Notes: generated by a model from the sequence alone, not told the origin. DNA of 64,000 nt from Bacillota bacterium (GCA_021847735.1 JAJZQD010000002.1:1-64000); one strand, 5' to 3'; shown: positions 1 to 9,276, counted from the first letter of the stretch. Numbers and translations: made by a program.

Positions 1-203
1 GACTCAACAGAAACGGCAGCAATGACCGGGCAGGTTGAAATGGCCAAACCCGCTGACTCAACAGAAACGGCAGCAATGACCGGGCAGGTTGAAATGGCCA
101 AACCCGCTGACTCAACAGAAACGGCAGTAATGACCGGGCAGGTTGAAATGGCCAAAACCGCCGACTCAACAGAAACGGCAGCAATGACCGGACAGGTTCA
201 AAG
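1..203 (+). repeat. 54-bp in-frame tandem repeat in fliK
   Basis: Units start at 1, 55, 109 and 163 (the last partial). Each encodes an 18-residue unit running MTGQVEMAKPADSTETAA, with substitutions only in later copies (P to T, A to V, E to Q). The array runs off the left edge, so total copy number is unknown. Near identity at DNA level indicates recent expansion or homogenisation. Confidence 0.95.
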
Positions 204-1647
204 CCGCTTTGGCGAAAACCCAAAAACAGTGGATGCGGTGGACGTCAGTAACTTCAGTAACTTCAGTAACTTCAGTAACTTCAGTAACTTCAGTAACTTC
301 AGTGATAACTTGATGCTAGCAGTTCTGTTGTTGGGAAAAAACCTGCTGGGAACACTGGCCACCGGTACAGAGACTGCTTCGGGCCAGGGATTTGCTGACG
401 ATGGGTCCGGGGAAGGTTTACTTGGGCAGTTAATGGCGCTATTACAGGGGATGGGGCTTATAGACGGTGGAACCGTTCAGAGTATTGACCAGGGGGTGAA
501 CAACCCGGTCAGCGGTCTTTTACAGGACTTATCACCCCAACAAAATGCAGACATCGGTGCCATCACAGGTATTCTGACCGATTTTGAGGGAAGCAACTAT
601 GGGTTTAACGGGCAGTTGAGCAAGAGATTACAGCAGCTTGTCCTGCAGTTAACCAAGGGCGGTGACCTGCCTTCCGAAATGCAGGGGTTAGAAGCTCTGA
701 TACGTTCACAATTACAGGATAACCCGGGCCTTTCAGCCAAGGATTTCTTGAATAGGTTGGCGGAAGCGATTGCAAAATTGGTTGAAGATTCGCCGCAATT
801 GACGAATATGTCAAAAAAAGGCCAGGCCCCTATTGAAGGACAGATGGTGAACCAGAGTCAATTGACTGTTAAAAGTGAGGCTGGAGAACAGGGCCCACGC
901 GCTGTCAAGGGCCAGCCTGAGACCGAAGCCCAAATCAGTCCCGCCAGTCCGTCAGGGACTAGGGAAACTGCCGGTAAACAGTTGGAAAGCGGCAATTCCG
1001 GTTCCGATGAACAAAAGACGGTCAACACTAAACCCACCACTGGACAAGGTGAATCAGTGAAGAATGTTGCTGACAGCAATCACAACATTCTGGGTGTCAG
1101 GATTAATAGCACCGAACCGCAATTGGTGAATATCCAGAATGATGCCCGAATCCAGCAAGGTGTTGTTCAGACCGCTAACACCCCGGAGCAGCCTGCCCAT
1201 ATTCCCAGAATGACCCAGTTCATCTTTGGCCAGATAGCCCAAAAAGCTAAACTCGTGATTTCTCCAGGGGCAACGGAAATGCATATTCAGCTAAAACCGG
1301 ATTTTCTGGGTAAATTAAATCTAAGTATCAGCTCGGAAAACGGGTTGGTGACAGCGAAGTTTAACGCTGAAAGTTATCGAGTCAAAGAGATTATTGAAGC
1401 AAACCTTGGTGCCCTCAAGAGTAACCTGGCAGAGCAGGGAATCAAGGTAGATCAGCTGATTGTAAATGTCGGGACACAAAAGGATTTTTCGGGGTTCAGA
1501 GAACGGGAAGCTGCCTTTTACAACCATTCAGACAAAGGTAACAGGGTAGTATTAGGTGACGAGGAATTCAACAAGATGTTCCCGGCAGAACTTGAAGCAA
1601 ATGCCGTCCGTGCATATTACGGAAGCTCGGTTGATTTTACAGCGTAG
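1..1647 (+). CDS. fliK: Flagellar hook-length control protein FliK (5' partial)
   Basis: FliK is the secreted molecular ruler that sets hook length and triggers the export specificity switch through FlhB. The reading frame is open from base 1, so the true start lies upstream; the first internal ATG is at 22. The C-terminal export-switch domain (Flg_hook) spans about residues 420-485 counted from that ATG, beginning near MHIQLKPDFLGKLNL. The N-terminal part is low complexity: 18-residue tandem repeats, then six Asn-Phe-Ser triplets, then a Gln/Ser/Thr-rich middle, as expected of a ruler. It precedes flgD; the flgD ribosome binding site overlaps its stop codon. The identification rests on the C-terminal domain and on position. 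Confidence 0.88.
   Translation, partial: DSTETAAMTGQVEMAKPADSTETAAMTGQVEMAKPADSTETAVMTGQVEMAKTADSTETAAMTGQVQSRFGENPKTVDAVDVSNFSNFSNFSNFSNFSNFSDNLMLAVLLLGKNLLGTLATGTETASGQGFADDGSGEGLLGQLMALLQGMGLIDGGTVQSIDQGVNNPVSGLLQDLSPQQNADIGAITGILTDFEGSNYGFNGQLSKRLQQLVLQLTKGGDLPSEMQGLEALIRSQLQDNPGLSAKDFLNRLAEAIAKLVEDSPQLTNMSKKGQAPIEGQMVNQSQLTVKSEAGEQGPRAVKGQPETEAQISPASPSGTRETAGKQLESGNSGSDEQKTVNTKPTTGQGESVKNVADSNHNILGVRINSTEPQLVNIQNDARIQQGVVQTANTPEQPAHIPRMTQFIFGQIAQKAKLVISPGATEMHIQLKPDFLGKLNLSISSENGLVTAKFNAESYRVKEIIEANLGALKSNLAEQGIKVDQLIVNVGTQKDFSGFREREAAFYNHSDKGNRVVLGDEEFNKMFPAELEANAVRAYYGSSVDFTA
250..303 (+). repeat. 9-bp microsatellite-like repeat (aacttcagt x6) in fliK
   Basis: Six perfect copies of a 9-bp unit encode Asn-Phe-Ser six times. 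The repeat is in frame, so copy-number change would alter FliK length by three residues per unit without a frameshift. Confidence 0.95.
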
Positions 1648-1660
1648 GAGGTGATTTTAA

Positions 1661-2314
1661 GTGGCAGTAAACGGAGTCAGCAACAGTGGGCAACAGGCCG
1701 TAACTGATAGTGTTAAAAAAGTCATGGGGAAAGACGATTTTCTTAAACTTCTGATAACCCAGCTAAAATATCAGGACCCGCTGGAACCCACAGACAATAA
1801 GGATTTTATAGCTCAGATGGCCCAGTTCAGCTCACTGGAACAGATGACGAACATGACCGATAGCGTGCAAAAACTGACCGGGATGCAGGAATCGACATTA
1901 AGGGAACTGACGGTGGGACAGGCCGTGAACCTTATCGGGCATACGGTAAGCGCGGTTACACCGGTGGATAATGTCACCGGGAAAATCAATACCGAAGGTA
2001 CGGCGCTGTACTCGGGGGCAGATAAGACGACGATGGTACTGGCAGCCTTAGCCAAAAACACTCCAGTGACAATATTGGGCAAGGAAGGTAGTATGACCCA
2101 GGTCAAACTTGCCAATGGTGCCACGGGTTATGTGGAACAGACTTCCCTTACACCAGATGAAATCCCCAGAATTATCGGTGTGGCGACAGGCATGAAAATT
2201 GTTGACGGAGTGCCAAATGTAATAATTAACGGAAAGGATATTCCGCTCAGTTACGTTGAAGAAGTCAACATTACCTTACCTGTAACGGGTGGCGATGCGG
2301 CAAGCACACCGTAA
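1661..2314 (+). CDS. flgD: Flagellar hook capping/scaffold protein FlgD with an SH3-like insert
   Basis: FlgD caps the growing hook and directs assembly of FlgE subunits. GTG start with AGGAGGTGA about eight bases upstream. Residues about 25-70 carry the typical FlgD N-terminal signature (DDFLKLLITQLKYQDPLEP, then QFSSLEQMTNM). The last 45 residues match the short C-terminal segment of Firmicutes FlgD (VDGVPNVIINGKDIPLSYVEEV-like). Between them, residues about 104-166 look like a bacterial SH3 domain: an alternating beta pattern, KNTPVTILGKEGSMTQVKL, and ending GYVEQTSL. That insert is not part of the minimal FlgD plan. The gene lies between fliK and a flagellar operon protein, as in other Firmicutes. 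Confidence 0.93.
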   Translation: MAVNGVSNSGQQAVTDSVKKVMGKDDFLKLLITQLKYQDPLEPTDNKDFIAQMAQFSSLEQMTNMTDSVQKLTGMQESTLRELTVGQAVNLIGHTVSAVTPVDNVTGKINTEGTALYSGADKTTMVLAALAKNTPVTILGKEGSMTQVKLANGATGYVEQTSLTPDEIPRIIGVATGMKIVDGVPNVIINGKDIPLSYVEEVNITLPVTGGDAASTP

Positions 2315-2363
2315 GCCTACAGGAAGTTGTCCGGTAGTTAAGGCACAAGGAGGTGCGAATTAA

Positions 2364-2750
2364 ATGGTAGACAAAATATTTTACCCACAGCCTATTGTAC
2401 CGGTAGGTCCATCCAAAGAGATAGGTAAACCGCAGAGGTCGGGTCAAATCAGCCAGACTCCGTTCAAAGAAGTTCTGGAAAGTCAAATTGCAGCAGGTGG
2501 AATCAAGTTTTCCGCCCACGCCGAAGCGAGGCTTGCTTCCAGGAATATTCAACTAACCCCGGCGGAGTTGGCCAAGCTCAGCGTGGCCGTTGAACAGGCC
2601 GCCCAAAAGGGTTCCCGGGATTCTCTCATCATGATGGACAAAATGGCTTTTGTGGTAAGCGTGAAGAACAAAACAGTGGTTACGGCAGTCGATGATGCCA
2701 GTATGAAAGAACATGTATTTACCAACATCGACAGTGCGGTAATTATTTAA
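2364..2750 (+). CDS. Flagellar operon protein, TIGR02530 family
   Basis: A small soluble protein of 128 residues always found between flgD and flgE in Firmicutes fla operons; its molecular role is not established. The family pattern is visible: IKFSAHAEARLASRNI followed by LAKLSVAVEQAAQKGSRDSLIMM and AFVVSVKNKTVVTAVD. ATG start with AGGAGGTG about eight bases upstream. No signal peptide or membrane segment is seen. Assignment is by sequence pattern and by position. Confidence 0.85.
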   Translation: MVDKIFYPQPIVPVGPSKEIGKPQRSGQISQTPFKEVLESQIAAGGIKFSAHAEARLASRNIQLTPAELAKLSVAVEQAAQKGSRDSLIMMDKMAFVVSVKNKTVVTAVDDASMKEHVFTNIDSAVII

Positions 2751-2844
2751 GGGCTGGACCTCTGACAAGGAAGCCCTTGGGCTGTAGAACGATTGATACG
2801 GCCCAAACCTCGGGAAAAAATTGAGTTACGGAGGTTGATATTTT

Positions 2845-4086
2845 ATGATGCGTTCAATGTTTAGCGGTGTTGCAGGTTTACGAAACCACCAATTCCGCAT
2901 GGATGTTATCGGAAACAACATTGCCAACGTGAATACCGTTGGCTTCAAAAAAAGCAAAGTTACTTTTCAGGATATGTTGAGTCAAAATATTCGAGGCGCC
3001 TCATCTCCCCAGGGAGGGAAGGGCGGCACTAACCCCCAGCAGGTCGGACTTGGTATGACCGTGGGCAGCATTGACACTATACATACCCAGGGCAGTTCGG
3101 AGATGACCGGAAAAACCACAGATGTGATGGTAAACGGTGACGGTTTCTTCGTGGTAGCCAATGGAACCAACAATTTTTACACCAGGGCCGGGAACTTCGA
3201 CTTTGATACAGCGGGGAATTTGGTAAACCCTAACGGCCTGAAGGTACAGGGGTGGACAGCTAATGCGGCAACCGGAGTTATTGACACCACTCAGCCCCTC
3301 GGCGGAATCACCATCCCGAGAGGGATGTCTCTACAACCTAAGGCTACTACAACAGCAACCTATGCCAACAACTTGGATGCCAACGCAGCCGCCGGTACAG
3401 TAGTTTCTACCAGTTTAGAGGTTTTTGATTCCCAGGGCAGGTCCTATAATGTACCGATTAATTTTACCAAAGACCTGGCAGGTAACCAGTGGGCAGTAGA
3501 CGTTCCCGCGGTTCCCGCGGGGATGACTGGGGCAGCCGTAACGGCCGGGGGCCCTATCACGTTTAACGGGGCAGGCGCGTATACGGGCGGAAGTCCGGTA
3601 ACTGTACAGGTGACATACGCAGCCGGGGGGCCTACCACTCCCCAGAATATTGTTATCGACATGACCAGCCTGACCCAGTTTGCCACGACCTCCAATGCCG
3701 CTCCGAGAATCCAAAACGGCTATTCCTCGGGTTCTCTGACCGGGTATTCAATTGACAAGTCGGGCATGATTACCGGTTTGTTCTCTAACGGCCAAACCCA
3801 GCAATTGTCCCAGATAGCGCTGGCCAACTTTAACAACCCGGGCGGGTTGGTGAAGAGCGGGGACAACTTGTACGTGTCGACCAACAACTCCGGGACTCCC
3901 CAGATTGGGGTCGCTGGCTCCAGCGGCCGGGGAGACATCTCTCCCGGAACCCTGGAGATGTCCAATGTTGACCTGTCCCAGGAGTTTACTGACATGATTA
4001 TTACCCAGAGAGGCTTCCAAGCCAATTCACGGATCATTACTACTTCGGACGAGATGCTGCAGGAACTCGTTAACCTGAAACGGTAA
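2845..4086 (+). CDS. flgE: Flagellar hook protein FlgE
   Basis: FlgE is the structural subunit of the hook, exported by the flagellar type III system and polymerised under the FlgD cap. The N-terminus (MFSGVAGLRNHQFRMDVIGN, then NIANVNTVGFKKS) is the rod/hook-family motif, and the C-terminus (VDLSQEFTDMIITQRGFQAN) is the matching FlgE/F/G coiled coil. The middle, residues about 100-340, is the variable hook domain. Length (413 aa) is normal for a Firmicutes hook protein. ATG at 2845 is followed directly by a second ATG at 2848; GGAGG lies 10-14 bases upstream. Confidence 0.95.
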   Translation: MMRSMFSGVAGLRNHQFRMDVIGNNIANVNTVGFKKSKVTFQDMLSQNIRGASSPQGGKGGTNPQQVGLGMTVGSIDTIHTQGSSEMTGKTTDVMVNGDGFFVVANGTNNFYTRAGNFDFDTAGNLVNPNGLKVQGWTANAATGVIDTTQPLGGITIPRGMSLQPKATTTATYANNLDANAAAGTVVSTSLEVFDSQGRSYNVPINFTKDLAGNQWAVDVPAVPAGMTGAAVTAGGPITFNGAGAYTGGSPVTVQVTYAAGGPTTPQNIVIDMTSLTQFATTSNAAPRIQNGYSSGSLTGYSIDKSGMITGLFSNGQTQQLSQIALANFNNPGGLVKSGDNLYVSTNNSGTPQIGVAGSSGRGDISPGTLEMSNVDLSQEFTDMIITQRGFQANSRIITTSDEMLQELVNLKR

Positions 4087-4166
4087 TTTAACCTGAGAGC
4101 AGTCAAACAGGGAGACGGGGCAGGGACTATCCCTCCCCCCTCCCCACACTGAAAGAAGGGGTTTAT

Positions 4167-4406
4167 ATGATTAGGGTTACCCGCATGAATGGTTTGGAGT
4201 TTGTTGTTAATGCGGAGTTGATAGAGTTTGTTGAGTCTACTCCCGATACGGTTCTGACCCTGACGACCGGCAAAAAGTTTGTACTAAAAGATTCTTTGCA
4301 GGATGTGGTAGACAAAATAATTGCCTATCGCAAGGACATTGGCACCAAAATTATTTACCAAAGTGCTCCGGCAAATGAGCAGAGCCTGGAAAGATGTGAT
4401 GAATAG
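4167..4406 (+). CDS. flbD: Flagellar protein FlbD
   Basis: Small conserved protein (79 aa) of Firmicutes fla operons; its role is not well defined. It has the family start MIRVTRMNGLEFVVNAELIE and the beta-rich core TPDTVLTLTTGKKFVLKDS. AAGGGG lies about six bases before the ATG. A GC-rich stretch without genes (4087-4166) separates it from flgE. Its stop codon (4404-4406) overlaps the ribosome binding site of fliL. Confidence 0.9.
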   Translation: MIRVTRMNGLEFVVNAELIEFVESTPDTVLTLTTGKKFVLKDSLQDVVDKIIAYRKDIGTKIIYQSAPANEQSLERCDE

Positions 4407-4419
4407 GGGGCAAATATCT

Positions 4420-4923
4420 ATGGCTGAAGAGAACATTGAAGTTCAAGAGGTTCAGAAAAAACCGCTAAATTTAGGGATGATCAAAATAATAGTAGCTGGG
4501 GTTGCTGTCATCATATTAGCGGCAGGGATGTCTTTTGCTGTGGCAATGTTTGCGGCTAAAACGTTCTCAAAAAGTGAGCCGGCCAAAGGTGATGGGTTTG
4601 GTAAGGTAAAAAGCGAGACGATTGGAACGACCTTTGATGCCGGAGAATTTATTACCAATCTTGCCAGTGAAGGCGGCAACCGGTTTATTAAGGTGAAGAT
4701 AGTTTTTGCCTTCCCGGATCCCAAGGTTCAGGAAGAGATAGTGAATAAACTTCCCGAAATTCAACATACGGTCAACAGCACGCTGCGCCAGCAGAGTGCA
4801 GAATCACTGTCAGAACCAAAAGCGATGGAGAAACTGTCGGATATGCTGAAAAAGAATGTTAACGCGTTACTGGTTAAGGGGAATATTACCAATGTGTATT
4901 TTACCAGCTTTGTTGTTCAGTAG
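4420..4923 (+). CDS. fliL: Flagellar basal body-associated protein FliL
   Basis: Single-pass membrane protein that associates with the stator units around the flagellar motor. The open frame begins at 4321, but that would overlap flbD; ATG 4420, preceded by AGGGGG at good spacing, gives the usual length of 167 aa. A short cytoplasmic N-terminus is followed by one membrane helix (about residues 25-50, IIVAGVAVIILAAGMSFAVA), then the periplasmic-type domain with GTTFDAGEFITNLA and FIKVKIVFAFPDPKV. Confidence 0.9.
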   Translation: MAEENIEVQEVQKKPLNLGMIKIIVAGVAVIILAAGMSFAVAMFAAKTFSKSEPAKGDGFGKVKSETIGTTFDAGEFITNLASEGGNRFIKVKIVFAFPDPKVQEEIVNKLPEIQHTVNSTLRQQSAESLSEPKAMEKLSDMLKKNVNALLVKGNITNVYFTSFVVQ

Positions 4924-4947
4924 ACCGGCATTGGAGGTGATAACGAA

Positions 4948-5949
4948 GTGAGCGAAATTCTCTCCCAAGAGGAAATTGATGCGCTGTTGTCGGCACTGTC
5001 TCCGGGAGACGCCAAACCGGAACAGACCAAGAAAGGCCCGGAAGAACCCCCTAAAAAGATCAGAGTGTATGACTTCAAACGACCTAACAAGTTTTCCAAG
5101 GAACAGATTCATACCCTTCAGGCTATCCATGAAAACTATGCACGTCTACTTGCCACCTACTTTTCCGGTAACCTTCGCTCGGTGGTGCAATTATCGGTTC
5201 ACTCAGTGGAACAGCTTACATATGACGAGTTCATCCGATCACTGCCCAACCCTACAATACTAAGCATTTTTCAGATGGATCCCCTTGAGGGAAATGCTAT
5301 TATGGAAGTTAACCCGGCAATCATCTTTACCATAATAGACAGGCTGTTCGGCGGACCGGGCGAGGCACCTGAAAAAATCCGGGACCTTACCGATATAGAG
5401 CGGACAATTATTGAAAAAGTCGTTAACCGCATCTTGGATATCCTGAGAGAGGCTTGGGAAAATATAATCCAGTTCAAACCCAAGCTGGATATTATAGAAA
5501 CCAACCCGCTCTTTACCCAGATTGTTTCTCCCTCAGAAATGGTTGTTCTTATTTCGTTTAGGACCCAGTTTGGGGACAATGAAGGTTTAATAAATTTATG
5601 TATTCCGTTCATTGTTCTCGAACCGATAATAAACAAACTTTCCGCTCATTTCTGGTTTGCCGGCACGGCAAAAGAAGCTACCCAGGAAAGTATTCAGCGC
5701 ATCAAGCACCGGATAGAAAAAGCCGTTGTTAATGTATCTGCCGTTCTGGGCAAGGCAACGATAGAAGTCAAGGATATGCTGGAACTGCAATCCGGTGATG
5801 TTGTTTTGCTGGACAGCAAGGTTAACGACCCGATAGAAATCATGGTAGGTACAAAGCAGAAATTTCATGCCAGGCCAGGTGTTATTGGCAGTAAAACTGC
5901 CGTCCAGATTGTTTCCGTTCTAAAGGAAGGAGATGAAGAAGATGAGTGA
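4948..5949 (+). CDS. fliM: Flagellar motor switch protein FliM
   Basis: FliM is the C-ring protein that binds phospho-CheY and transmits the switching signal. The N-terminal EILSQEEIDALLSAL is the CheY-binding peptide. A middle CheC-like domain (about residues 45-230) and a C-terminal SpoA/FliN-like domain (about 250-325, DMLELQSGDVVLLDSKVNDP) follow. GTG start with GGAGGTGA seven bases upstream. The last 8 bases overlap the start of fliY, indicating translational coupling of the two C-ring subunits. Confidence 0.95.
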   Translation: MSEILSQEEIDALLSALSPGDAKPEQTKKGPEEPPKKIRVYDFKRPNKFSKEQIHTLQAIHENYARLLATYFSGNLRSVVQLSVHSVEQLTYDEFIRSLPNPTILSIFQMDPLEGNAIMEVNPAIIFTIIDRLFGGPGEAPEKIRDLTDIERTIIEKVVNRILDILREAWENIIQFKPKLDIIETNPLFTQIVSPSEMVVLISFRTQFGDNEGLINLCIPFIVLEPIINKLSAHFWFAGTAKEATQESIQRIKHRIEKAVVNVSAVLGKATIEVKDMLELQSGDVVLLDSKVNDPIEIMVGTKQKFHARPGVIGSKTAVQIVSVLKEGDEEDE

Positions 5950-7186
5950 AGGTGTTCTGTCCCAGGAAGAAATAGATGCCCTGTTGAGATCTGATGCGCT
6001 GCCTTCAGAAATTGCAGAAGAAACCCCTGTACAGGCGGGGCCGCCGGCTGCGGTAACTGCAGGTATGGGCGGAGATCTTAATGAAATTGAAAAAGATGCT
6101 GTCGGGGAAGTCGCAAATATTGTCATGGGTTCTGCTGCAACGGCTTTATCCACTTTGTTGGGTAAAAAGGTTGAAATAACCACCCCTGTTGTCCAGTTAA
6201 CTGACCCGGACAGGTTTAGGCAGGACTATCCGTTACCTTACTTGCTGGTAAACGTGGAGTACGTGGTTGGACTTACGGGATCAAATGTCCTTATTATCAG
6301 GGATCAGGATGCCCGGGTGATGGTGGACCTGATGATGGGCGGCGATGGCCAGGATCCGCCACCTGAACTGGGGGAAATTCACCTGAGTGCTATCAGCGAG
6401 GCCATGAACCAGATGATGGGCTCAGCTTCCACAGCGATGTCCACCATTCTCAAGGAACGGGTTGAAATTTCTCCGCCAACGGTTGAATCCGTTAATTTTG
6501 CCACCGATGAATTAAAGGGTACCGTGGGTATGAAGGGGCAAACCCTTGTCAAGGTATCCTTCAGGATGATTATTGAAGATCTGGTGGATAGCGAGATTAT
6601 GCAGTTGATTCCCCTGGAGCTGGGCAGACGGATGGTTAAAAACCTTATGAATCAGATGGATGCTATCCCATCGGTTGAAATGACACCTGAAATTGATACC
6701 TTTAGTATTCCGGACAGCCTCCCTGTTCAGCAGCCGGTTGCTCCGGCGCCTGCCCAGGTTGCAGCATCTGCCGAACCAATGGAAATACACCAGCCCGGTT
6801 CCCATATGTTTGAGGCCCCCAGACCGGTTCCGACCGGACTTGCAAGAGTGGCGCCAGGCGGTGCCGGGGTTCCCGTACAACCTGTCCAGTTTGCACCCCT
6901 GCAGTCTAATTTCCAGCCTAAGGAAATAGCCAACATTGAGCTTATCATGGATGTTCCCTTACAGATAACCGTGGAGTTAGGGAAATCCAGAAGAACAATA
7001 CGTGAAATACTGGCTCTGGGGCCTGGGTCAGTAGTGGAGTTGGATAAGCTGGCAGGTGAACCTGTTGACCTTCTTGTCAACGGCAAATTGTTGGCCAAGG
7101 GGGAAGTTGTTGTTATTGACGAGAATTTTGGAATCAGGATTACAGACATAATTTCTCCAATTGAGAGAGTAGCGAACTTACAATAA
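5942..7186 (+). CDS. fliY: Flagellar motor switch phosphatase FliY
   Basis: FliY combines a CheC-type CheY-P phosphatase domain with a C-terminal FliN/SpoA domain in the motor switch of Gram-positive bacteria. The N-terminal GVLSQEEIDALLRSD repeats the CheY-binding peptide of FliM. Residues about 45-240 are the CheC-like domain, with both phosphatase-type segments (EIEKDAVGEVANIVMGSAAT and LSAISEAMNQMMGSAST). A Pro/Ala-rich linker (about 255-320) leads to the SpoA domain (about 330-410). An ATG at 5933 has no room for a ribosome binding site; ATG 5942, nine bases after GGAG, is preferred. Confidence 0.93.
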   Translation: MSEGVLSQEEIDALLRSDALPSEIAEETPVQAGPPAAVTAGMGGDLNEIEKDAVGEVANIVMGSAATALSTLLGKKVEITTPVVQLTDPDRFRQDYPLPYLLVNVEYVVGLTGSNVLIIRDQDARVMVDLMMGGDGQDPPPELGEIHLSAISEAMNQMMGSASTAMSTILKERVEISPPTVESVNFATDELKGTVGMKGQTLVKVSFRMIIEDLVDSEIMQLIPLELGRRMVKNLMNQMDAIPSVEMTPEIDTFSIPDSLPVQQPVAPAPAQVAASAEPMEIHQPGSHMFEAPRPVPTGLARVAPGGAGVPVQPVQFAPLQSNFQPKEIANIELIMDVPLQITVELGKSRRTIREILALGPGSVVELDKLAGEPVDLLVNGKLLAKGEVVVIDENFGIRITDIISPIERVANLQ

Positions 7187-7205
7187 TAACAAAAGGAGGT
7201 CACAC

Positions 7206-7568
7206 ATGGGAGCGCGTATTCTCATTGTTGACGATGCAGCCTTTATGCGTATGATGATTAAAGACATTCTAAGTAAAAACGGCTATCAAATTGTGGGGGA
7301 AGCCGAAAACGGTAAGGTAGCATTGGAAAAATATAAGGAACTCCATCCGGATTTGACAACCATGGATATAACAATGCCGGAGATGGACGGTATTACCGCC
7401 GTTAAGGAGATTAGAAAGGCTGATTCCAAGGCAAATATCATCATGTGCAGCGCCATGGGCCAACAAGCAATGGTAATTGACGCCATTCAGGCCGGGGCAA
7501 AAGATTTCATTGTCAAACCTTTTCAGCCTGACCGTGTATTGGAGGCTGTACGTAAGGCATTGTCCTAA
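7206..7568 (+). CDS. cheY: Chemotaxis response regulator CheY
   Basis: Single receiver domain (120 aa) that carries the phosphoryl signal from CheA to FliM. The acidic pocket is visible near the N-terminus (LIVDDAAFMR), the phospho-acceptor is Asp54 (TMDITMPEMDG), Ser/Thr is in MCSAMG, and Lys104 is in the conserved FIVKPF motif. AGGAGG lies eight bases before the ATG. It follows fliY directly, as in Bacillus. Confidence 0.96.
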   Translation: MGARILIVDDAAFMRMMIKDILSKNGYQIVGEAENGKVALEKYKELHPDLTTMDITMPEMDGITAVKEIRKADSKANIIMCSAMGQQAMVIDAIQAGAKDFIVKPFQPDRVLEAVRKALS

Positions 7569-7594
7569 CCCGGGGGACGAAAGGGGTCAATTTA

Positions 7595-8200
7595 ATGAAC
7601 TACAGATTAACCAGGCCTATGTCGCTTCTTGCTGCTGGGATATGCTGGTATATTATATTACCGGTACAAACTGTTCTGGCCGCCTCAAAGGAATTGAACC
7701 TTGATACTGTTTCTGATCCCCGGGTTACCCCAATGCCCAGCATGTTTACCCTTTTCTTAAGACTTATTGTTAGTTTGGTTATTATTGTGGGCCTTGCATA
7801 CCTGACTATGAAACTCCTGCGCAAAAACATGCAGGTTTTGTCCAGGGCAGCAAATATTAAGGTTTTAGACCAATACGCATTTAGTTTCAATAAAGGAGTG
7901 TATATTACACAAATTGCCGGTAGGGTATATGTTCTGGGAGTCACTGACCATAACATCAACCTGATTACGGAAATAACTGACCAGGACGTGGTCGAAGATA
8001 TTGTGGCACTGGCGAAAGCGAAAGAGATGGAACCTATTATTCCACCCAGTGTTTTTCAGCGCATCTTACCAGGTTTATTTAACCAAAGGGTTTCCGGTGA
8101 CCGTTCCTTTAATGCCCACATTCAAAAACAGATTAAGAAGCTTCATTCAATAGTTGAAAACCGCGGGAGCAGTTCCCGGGAGGATGACAGGAATGAATAG
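7595..8200 (+). CDS. fliO: Flagellar biosynthetic protein FliO
   Basis: FliO supports assembly of the FliP export-gate ring. The 201-aa protein has a signal-like hydrophobic segment at residues about 8-30, a Ser/Thr/Pro-rich loop, and a second membrane helix (about 50-70, [20 protein letters not shown]). This is followed by the FliO/FliZ cytoplasmic domain with the pattern [19 protein letters not shown]. The sequence is divergent, as is usual for FliO, so position directly before fliP is important evidence. The end overlaps the fliP start by 8 bases. Confidence 0.85.
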   Translation: MNYRLTRPMSLLAAGICWYIILPVQTVLAASKELNLDTVSDPRVTPMPSMFTLFLRLIVSLVIIVGLAYLTMKLLRKNMQVLSRAANIKVLDQYAFSFNKGVYITQIAGRVYVLGVTDHNINLITEITDQDVVEDIVALAKAKEMEPIIPPSVFQRILPGLFNQRVSGDRSFNAHIQKQIKKLHSIVENRGSSSREDDRNE

Positions 8201-8972
8201 GAAACAGAAGACCTACTTTATTACGGCCTCCATTGGTGTGATTGCGGCGGCCGGTTTGGTTTTATTTGCCAAATCCGTATCTGCTGCCCCGACCATTCCT
8301 ATACCCGCTGTCAACATAGGTGTGGGAAATGCCAATAATCCCAAAGAGATGGTAAACAGTCTGCAGATAGTTTTTCTGTTAACAGTGCTGACTCTGGCGC
8401 CTTCAATACTTGTGATGATGACTTCGTTTACCCGGATAGTAGTTGTTCTTTCCTTTTTGCGAAGTGCCATGGCAACCCAGCAAACTCCGCCCAACCAGGT
8501 GATTGTCGGGATGGCACTGTTCCTTACATTTTTCATTATGGCTCCTACCTGGTCCCAGGTGAACCGGGACGCACTGCAGCCTTATATGCAGGCAAAGATT
8601 ACCCAGGAGCAGGCTTATGACAAAGCAATAACTCCTATCAGGGATTTTATGTTTAAACAGACCAGGGAAAAAGACCTGGCATTGTTTGTTAGGCTTGCCA
8701 ATATCAAACGACCAAAAACATATGATGATGTACCTACATATGTTTTAATTCCCTCCTTTGTTATCAGTGAGTTGAAAACTGCCTTCCAGATAGGTTTTAT
8801 TCTGTTTATCCCTTTTATAGTCATAGATATGGTGGTGGCCAGTTCACTTATGTCTATGGGTATGCTGATGCTTCCACCTATGATGATATCATTACCCTTT
8901 AAGATACTGCTGTTTGTTATGGTGGACGGGTGGCACCTGTTAATACGTTCACTAGTTATGAGTTACCGGTGA
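8193..8972 (+). CDS. fliP: Flagellar type III export protein FliP
   Basis: Core subunit of the flagellar export gate. The family pattern is strong: [40 protein letters not shown], and [20 protein letters not shown], with membrane helices at both ends and a signal-like N-terminus ending near VSAAP. In-frame ATGs lie at 8154, 8184 and 8193. Only 8193 has a well-spaced GGGAGG (9 bases), giving 259 aa, close to other FliP proteins. It overlaps fliO by 8 bases. Confidence 0.95.
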   Translation: MNRKQKTYFITASIGVIAAAGLVLFAKSVSAAPTIPIPAVNIGVGNANNPKEMVNSLQIVFLLTVLTLAPSILVMMTSFTRIVVVLSFLRSAMATQQTPPNQVIVGMALFLTFFIMAPTWSQVNRDALQPYMQAKITQEQAYDKAITPIRDFMFKQTREKDLALFVRLANIKRPKTYDDVPTYVLIPSFVISELKTAFQIGFILFIPFIVIDMVVASSLMSMGMLMLPPMMISLPFKILLFVMVDGWHLLIRSLVMSYR

Positions 8973-8985
8973 AAGGAGACCAGAC

Positions 8986-9255
8986 ATGAGTGCAGATACA
9001 GTAATATATTTGGGTAGAGAAGCACTGTTTACCGTTTTGCTGGTTTCGGCACCGATACTTGGAAGCAGTTTGCTTATTGGGATTTTGATCAGCCTGTTCC
9101 AGGCAACCACGCATCTTCAGGAGCAAACCCTGACCTTTGTACCTAAGATTGTTGGGGTCTTGGCTGTTATCGTTTTATTTGGCTCCTGGATGATGAATGT
9201 GATGTTATCTTACATGTCAAATCTTTATATTAACATGAACTCTTTTGTTAAATAG
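8986..9255 (+). CDS. fliQ: Flagellar type III export protein FliQ
   Basis: Small two-helix export-gate subunit, 89 aa. The conserved segments are LVSAPILGSSLLIGILISLF and QATTHLQEQTLTFVPKIV. AAAGGAGA lies about nine bases before the ATG. Gene order fliP-fliQ-fliR is intact. Confidence 0.95.
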   Translation: MSADTVIYLGREALFTVLLVSAPILGSSLLIGILISLFQATTHLQEQTLTFVPKIVGVLAVIVLFGSWMMNVMLSYMSNLYINMNSFVK

Positions 9256-9276
9256 AAGTGAAAGTAGGGCATATTT

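Noticed and set aside
4087-4166. GC-rich hairpin-like stretch between flgE and flbD as a terminator
   Set aside because: The self-complementary aggga/tccct is followed by C and A residues, not T, so it is not an intrinsic terminator.
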